64,000 nt of DNA from Sympetrum striolatum (Eukaryota; Arthropoda; Insecta; Odonata; Libellulidae). The position numbers and the translations under genes are program-made. Under the pieces are notes generated by a model. The model made no database searches. It was given only the letters and a program-made list of their open reading frames with translations, and was not told the origin of the DNA. Every line of letters starts with the position of its first letter. Within the stretch, counting starts at the first letter, position 1. The stretch lies in the NCBI GenBank assembly GCA_947579665.1, contig OX388341.1, positions 5,456,001 to 5,520,000 on the forward strand, in the 5' to 3' direction. Below are positions 60,351 through 64,000 of the stretch, piece after piece.

Positions 60351-61020
60351 TGTGTAATTTCAGGAAATTAATATACAATCAAACCCAAGATGGAGATATT
60401 AATTGAAAGACTGTTCTAAGTTAGACTGAGCTATAAAAATAGAGAAATTTTGATCATTTGAAATCATGAAACCCATGACAACACTGCCATTAATATAAAG
60501 AATTTCAGCTCTACCATAGACCTCCCCCTTTGTAATGATACTGAATATTAATGTATATAATCTAAGGAAACTATTCAGCATTGTTTAGAACTAACAGGAA
60601 AGATTTTTCCCTGGAGGTAAAACAAAGAATCGGCAACTCTGTGTTTCCACTGAGAGACTGTGAACATGTTAAGTGATATTGCACAAAAAATTATCAATTA
60701 TGGTGTTACAATATATTGCTTACTTAAAAGGGCTTTAGATGGAGTATCATTAAAGTAAATGACATTTATGCTTAAGTTTTTTAACCTGGTTATTATCATA
60801 GAGAAATAGAAATCGTACACTAAGGTAATTAAATCTGGTATATGTTTAATATTAAACAATCACAAATATTTGAAGTGTATCAGATGTGAGAGTTTGCTCA
60901 TACTTTTTGGACTTCAAAATAATCTAGACCTGTTAGCACCAGCTAAGAATATTTAATCTTTTAACATAGTTCAATCACAACAGAAACAAGTCTTAATTTT
61001 CAATTTTCATATGATATTCA
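60351..61020. other. Sequence without recognised genes
   Basis: A 60-codon minus-strand frame at 60,399-60,581 has no recognisable domain. The stretch may be 3' flank or UTR of the small gene that ends at 61,021. Confidence 0.35.
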
Positions 61021-61437
61021 TTAGGGACAATGCACTAGCAAATTAGTAATGTTAGAACAAGTGGTGTGAATCATCAGTAGAAGCTTCATCTTCATTAACG
61101 TCTGATCATCTTCGTAGCTAAGGAAAGAAAAAAAAATACAATAATAGCTAGGGACCTATTTAGGTGAAAATATTATTTATCAACATATTGACCTTCTTAA
61201 TTGACGTTCATCCTTAGAATCATTGAAAGATTGTACATATTTATTTATATCTTGAAGAAACTCTCCCGTTTCATTTTGTATATTTTGGTAGAATGCTTGA
61301 GCTAAACAAAATATGTTTAATAAGTTCCCAAGCATAATTTAATTATTACATTAATTAAACTATCGCGAAACATTAGTACCGATCATATTTATTATCTCAT
61401 GCTGCTGAATGCCAATGGAATCTTCCTCGAAACTCAT
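61021..61437 (-). CDS. Predicted three-exon small gene, 87 residues
   Basis: Exon 1 (61437-61380) encodes MSFEEDSIGIQQHEIINMI. Donor G|GTACT and acceptor TTTTGTTTAG join it in phase to exon 2 (61301-61193), AQAFYQNIQNETGEFLQDIN and onward to ERQLRR. Donor AAG|GTCAAT and acceptor TTCCTTAG lead in phase to exon 3 (61117-61021), which begins SYEDDQTLMK and ends at TAA. Total coding length is 264 bases. The first two exons have clear protein-like composition (acidic, helical). In exon 3 another frame reads SDVNEDEASTDDSHHLF then stop, which looks more natural, so the last exon or its acceptor may be wrong or shifted. Exon 2 could also read through its donor to a nearby TGA. Family not recognised. 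Confidence 0.45.
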
Positions 61438-61689
61438 GGTCGTAACCCTAACATTAGTTATCTGGTCGAGTTTCAAAATTTATGACAAACGACTGAAATT
61501 TTACCTTATTGAAGTCGTATGGTTGAATCTAAGCGGGAAAATATATTTTTCAAAATAAAATATAAGTTATAATTCTTTTTCAATTAATTAAGAAACTCCT
61601 CGAAATAAATTGACATGAGTAAAACTCTGCAAAAAGACAGAAATATTAAAGTACAATTGACAAATAAAATATTAATTAAATTAGAATGG

Positions 61690-62160
61690 AAAAATTATGA
61701 AGTCCAAAAAAATTTATGGATGTTTTGGAAAATCGTATTTTAAATAATTTGACTATCCGCAAAGAAAATGGTTTTAATTCTAATGAGCTAACATAATTCC
61801 AAGAAAGAAGCTGAAAAAAAACTAGTGCAGTGCGTATCAAAATAAACTTTGTTTTCATTATAATCCAATTTCATTTCAAAAAACCATAAGCGGTATTCAA
61901 AAACATTATTTAAAATAATACTGCTTTCCATAGGCAATGGTTTAATACAATATGTCCTAATTGAATATCAAGTAAATAGTCGAGAAGAAACTCTTGTAGT
62001 ACTGATCAAAATAAAATTCATTTTTATCAAAATAAAATTCATTATAATCAAATTCATTAAAAAAACAAATAGCGATATTCAGAAATCTTATTTCGAATAT
62101 CCTTGTTTTGTAGAGGCAATGGTTTTAATTAAAACGTGTGGATATGAAATGAAGAGAATA
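61690..62160. repeat. Diverged tandem repeat, period ~170-180 bp
   Basis: Three copies share AATGGTTTTAAT (about 61,768, 61,935 and 62,115) and AT-rich phrases such as CATTATAATC before ATTCA. Copies are strongly diverged. No gene is seen across 61,440-62,970 apart from short frames; around 62,490-62,600 composition is more GC-rich (GGCCGCCGAGG), and a hairpin GCCACTTCATCAAGTGGC lies at about 62,217. Confidence 0.45.
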
Positions 62161-62972
62161 GAAGTTTGACTTAGATATTTTTAGCAGTTGATTATTGTTT
62201 ATTCGTGTAACGCTTGGCCACTTCATCAAGTGGCTACAGTTTTGCATAGCATTTAATCGAATACGTAATTTCCAACTAATTTCTATCACATACGTTTATA
62301 ATATGGTTTTATTTGATTTAATTTAATAAATTCTAACTTAATACAGAGGGGAGGATCGCTTATCCAGGATTCCAAATTACGGAAGCATCTAAACAACAAA
62401 ACCATATATGAGGTATCTTTAAGCTCTTTAAGTTCCCGGCAGTGAAACAACTGAATACCGTAAAGTTTTGTAAACATCATCACCGCAATATGGCCGCCGA
62501 GGTCTCCCTATTTTGGTCGTAGAAAGTTGAAGAGACGATTTTCTGCGCGAAACATAATTTATAGCTTTTTCCCGTTTCGGATATATATCGCGCGGATATT
62601 TTTTAACCTTCCTAAGAGAACGTGTGACAATAATACGCAAACGCATGAAACATATTAATGCAGAAATAGCCATCTTCCGCCGTATGTATAAAATTTAGGT
62701 GTTTCATTTGCTAGAATCTTAATTTAATCTTATGCTTACGCGCATATAACCATGGAAAAAACATAAACTATTTCTGGTAAAGCTATAAGATTTCTGGTTC
62801 GTACAGATTTACAACTTTCATAATCAATTTGAGAGCAAATTGCGTGTTTAATGGTTCATATTTAAATCGTTATTCCTCCAATTTCATGTTGTATATGATA
62901 GTGATATGTTAAAAGACGAAATTAATTTCGTAAAATTTCACTTTCAATTTTTACCTTAATTTTTCTTCTGAA

Positions 62973-63374
62973 ATGGAACAAAGAGTTCGTAAGTATCAAA
63001 TTTATTATACTAATTTAGCTGCGTTTTCAGTTTTACACAGCTACACTAATTCTGAAATTTTGATTTTATGCAGCTGATGTTAGAGCATAAGAGGTGCCAC
63101 AAGAGCACCAGAAAGTGCCTATTCCAACCACTTATAGGGCAGTGAGTTCTTATGCATCAAGAATTGCCGCTGTGGAAAAAGAGATAAGGATTAAAAAAGT
63201 CAGTAAATCTATGAACAATGATCAAAGCCTTCGTGAAAAGAAAAGGAAAGCAGTAGAATTTGACATAGAATTAAAAGAAGCAGCGAGAAGAACTATTCGA
63301 ATCAAAGGAGGCAGCAGGAAGAACTATTTAAGTTAAACACTGAATATTGGAAAGAAAAAATCAGAAGATCAAAG
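62973..63374 (+). pseudogene. Small basic coiled-coil-like gene or pseudogene
   Basis: A possible first exon, ATG GAA CAA AGA GTT C (62973-62988), has the strong donor GTAAGT. Using the acceptor at 63071-63073 gives an in-frame TAA at 63088; using the weaker AG at 63090-63091 opens the frame to VPQEHQKVPIPTTYRAVSS. A charged helical stretch follows (EKEIRIKKVSKSMNND, REKKRKAVEFDIELKEAARR). Near 63,300 a one-base shift is needed to continue into RRQQEELFKLNTEYWKEK and a possible donor at 63,375. It may be a decayed gene or the DNA-binding partner protein of a transposon. Not recognised. Confidence 0.35.
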
Positions 63375-63603
63375 GTAAACTAGAACGTATCTAAGCATAT
63401 CATTCTTTGACTAAAATTTATATGCTTTATCTATGTCAGTGATAAGAAAAACCAAGTTATTTACCATAAGAATTCATCATCTCGATTATTTCAGAATGAA
63501 AATTATGGCAAATTTCTTTTTGATCACAATATTTGATTAAGAATATATCAAATCAGCGATTCATTGTACAGCTAACAGCATAAAAAAGTTACCACCTAAG
63601 ATG
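63375..63603. other. No feature recognised
   Basis: AT-rich sequence between two candidate coding pieces. Confidence 0.3.
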
Positions 63604-63729
63604 CTACCAGCATAACTCGAGAAGGGCGAGTCTTTCAGATTCTCTGTTTTGAGCGCGCTTTTCGTCTTCCTCTTTATGCCTGGCACGTTTTGAAGGCTTT
63701 TGTGATGATATATATTTTATAAATACTCG
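63604..63729 (-). CDS. Possible terminal exon, charged C-terminus
   Basis: After the acceptor-like ATGACTTTTAG, the minus-strand frame from 63729 reads RVFIKYISSQKPSKRARHK, then EEDEKRAQNRESERLALLEL, and stops at TAG (63606-63604). The highly charged lysine/arginine/glutamate run and GC-richer codons look like a real nuclear-protein tail. No upstream exon can be joined within the window; it would lie beyond 63,730 or outside. Confidence 0.35.
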   Translation of the reverse strand, partial: RVFIKYISSQKPSKRARHKEEDEKRAQNRESERLALLELCW

Positions 63730-64000
63730 CTAAAAGTCATTGCTTTTGCTGCGGTAGAAGAAGTATTGTATTATGAAATAATTAAATTCGTATTTCGTTA
63801 AATCGGCTCGAATCTCAAGCGTAATTCGCTTTTCTTCTTAAAATATTGGACAAGAATTACTTTGGCGGCTCTTAGTTCGTCCTAACATATATAATACATA
63901 ACATTTTCCATCAATGCAGATTTATAATGAAATTGGTTATTTCAGTTAATGCTCCACATGCCCGCAGGATGATCGTTTTCGCAAAGATTATGCTTAATTA

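Noticed and set aside
62428..62673. 81-codon minus-strand ORF in a GC-richer patch
   Set aside because: No recognisable domain or splice context; the patch could equally be a promoter or UTR region.

Overview
The window looks like AT-rich, non-coding-dominated DNA from an invertebrate animal, most likely an arthropod. Support: GT-AG introns, several families of cut-and-paste transposons (pogo/Tigger, a TTAA-target family, hAT-like), a Jockey-type LINE with a CCHC gag-like ORF1, a second LINE, tRNA-derived SINEs and Helitron-like elements. No species marker is visible, so the lineage is inference. There is no operon structure and nothing prokaryotic.

Layout. 1-11,150 is intron-like DNA packed with transposons: a small hAT-like element (97-364), a pogo/Tigger element with a nearly intact transposase (1,540-4,736), a tRNA-derived SINE (about 4,950-5,063), a lone diverged copy of the big repeat family (about 5,165-5,560), and a TTAA-flanked element with 0.6-0.7 kb inverted arms (6,888-10,941) that shares its right TTAA with a 206-bp MITE (10,946-11,151). 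A probable terminal exon of a host gene follows (11,300-11,448, + strand), then AT-rich 3' sequence with AATAAA signals.

13,274-55,832 is the dominant object: a 42-kb cluster of about 28 copies of a unit of about 1.1 kb, in blocks of both orientations. Most intact copies end in a Helitron-type 3' terminus (17-nt hairpin GCTTGCAGTATGCAAGC, nine bases, CTCG, then T). Inside, each is built from about six diverged 150-180 bp monomers, each carrying a GGTTCGANNCC motif resembling a tRNA T-arm / pol III B box. The cluster is interrupted by a 641-bp Tigger-type MITE, a 4.6-kb Jockey-type LINE with a 10-bp target duplication, a 5.7-kb second Helitron-like family carrying transposase fragments, a 386-bp duplicate of that family's terminus, and a third Helitron (53,721-54,966).

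55,833-60,350 holds a 5'-truncated LINE (56,759-60,124) flanked exactly at both ends by a 226-bp direct repeat. Two younger insertions sit in it: a head-to-head SINE pair with a 13-bp duplication and a 1.1-kb DNA transposon with an 8-bp duplication. 60,351-64,000 is poorer in recognisable repeats and shows candidate host-gene pieces: a three-exon small gene (61,437-61,021, - strand), a basic coiled-coil-like ORF (62,973-63,374, + strand) and a charged terminal exon (63,729-63,604, - strand).

Overall the genes here do not form a pathway; the window records successive nested insertions. The most noteworthy system is the tandem/inverted Helitron-like cluster with tRNA-arm-like monomers. All boundaries were read by eye from terminal motifs, target duplications and comparison between copies within the window; no database search was possible.
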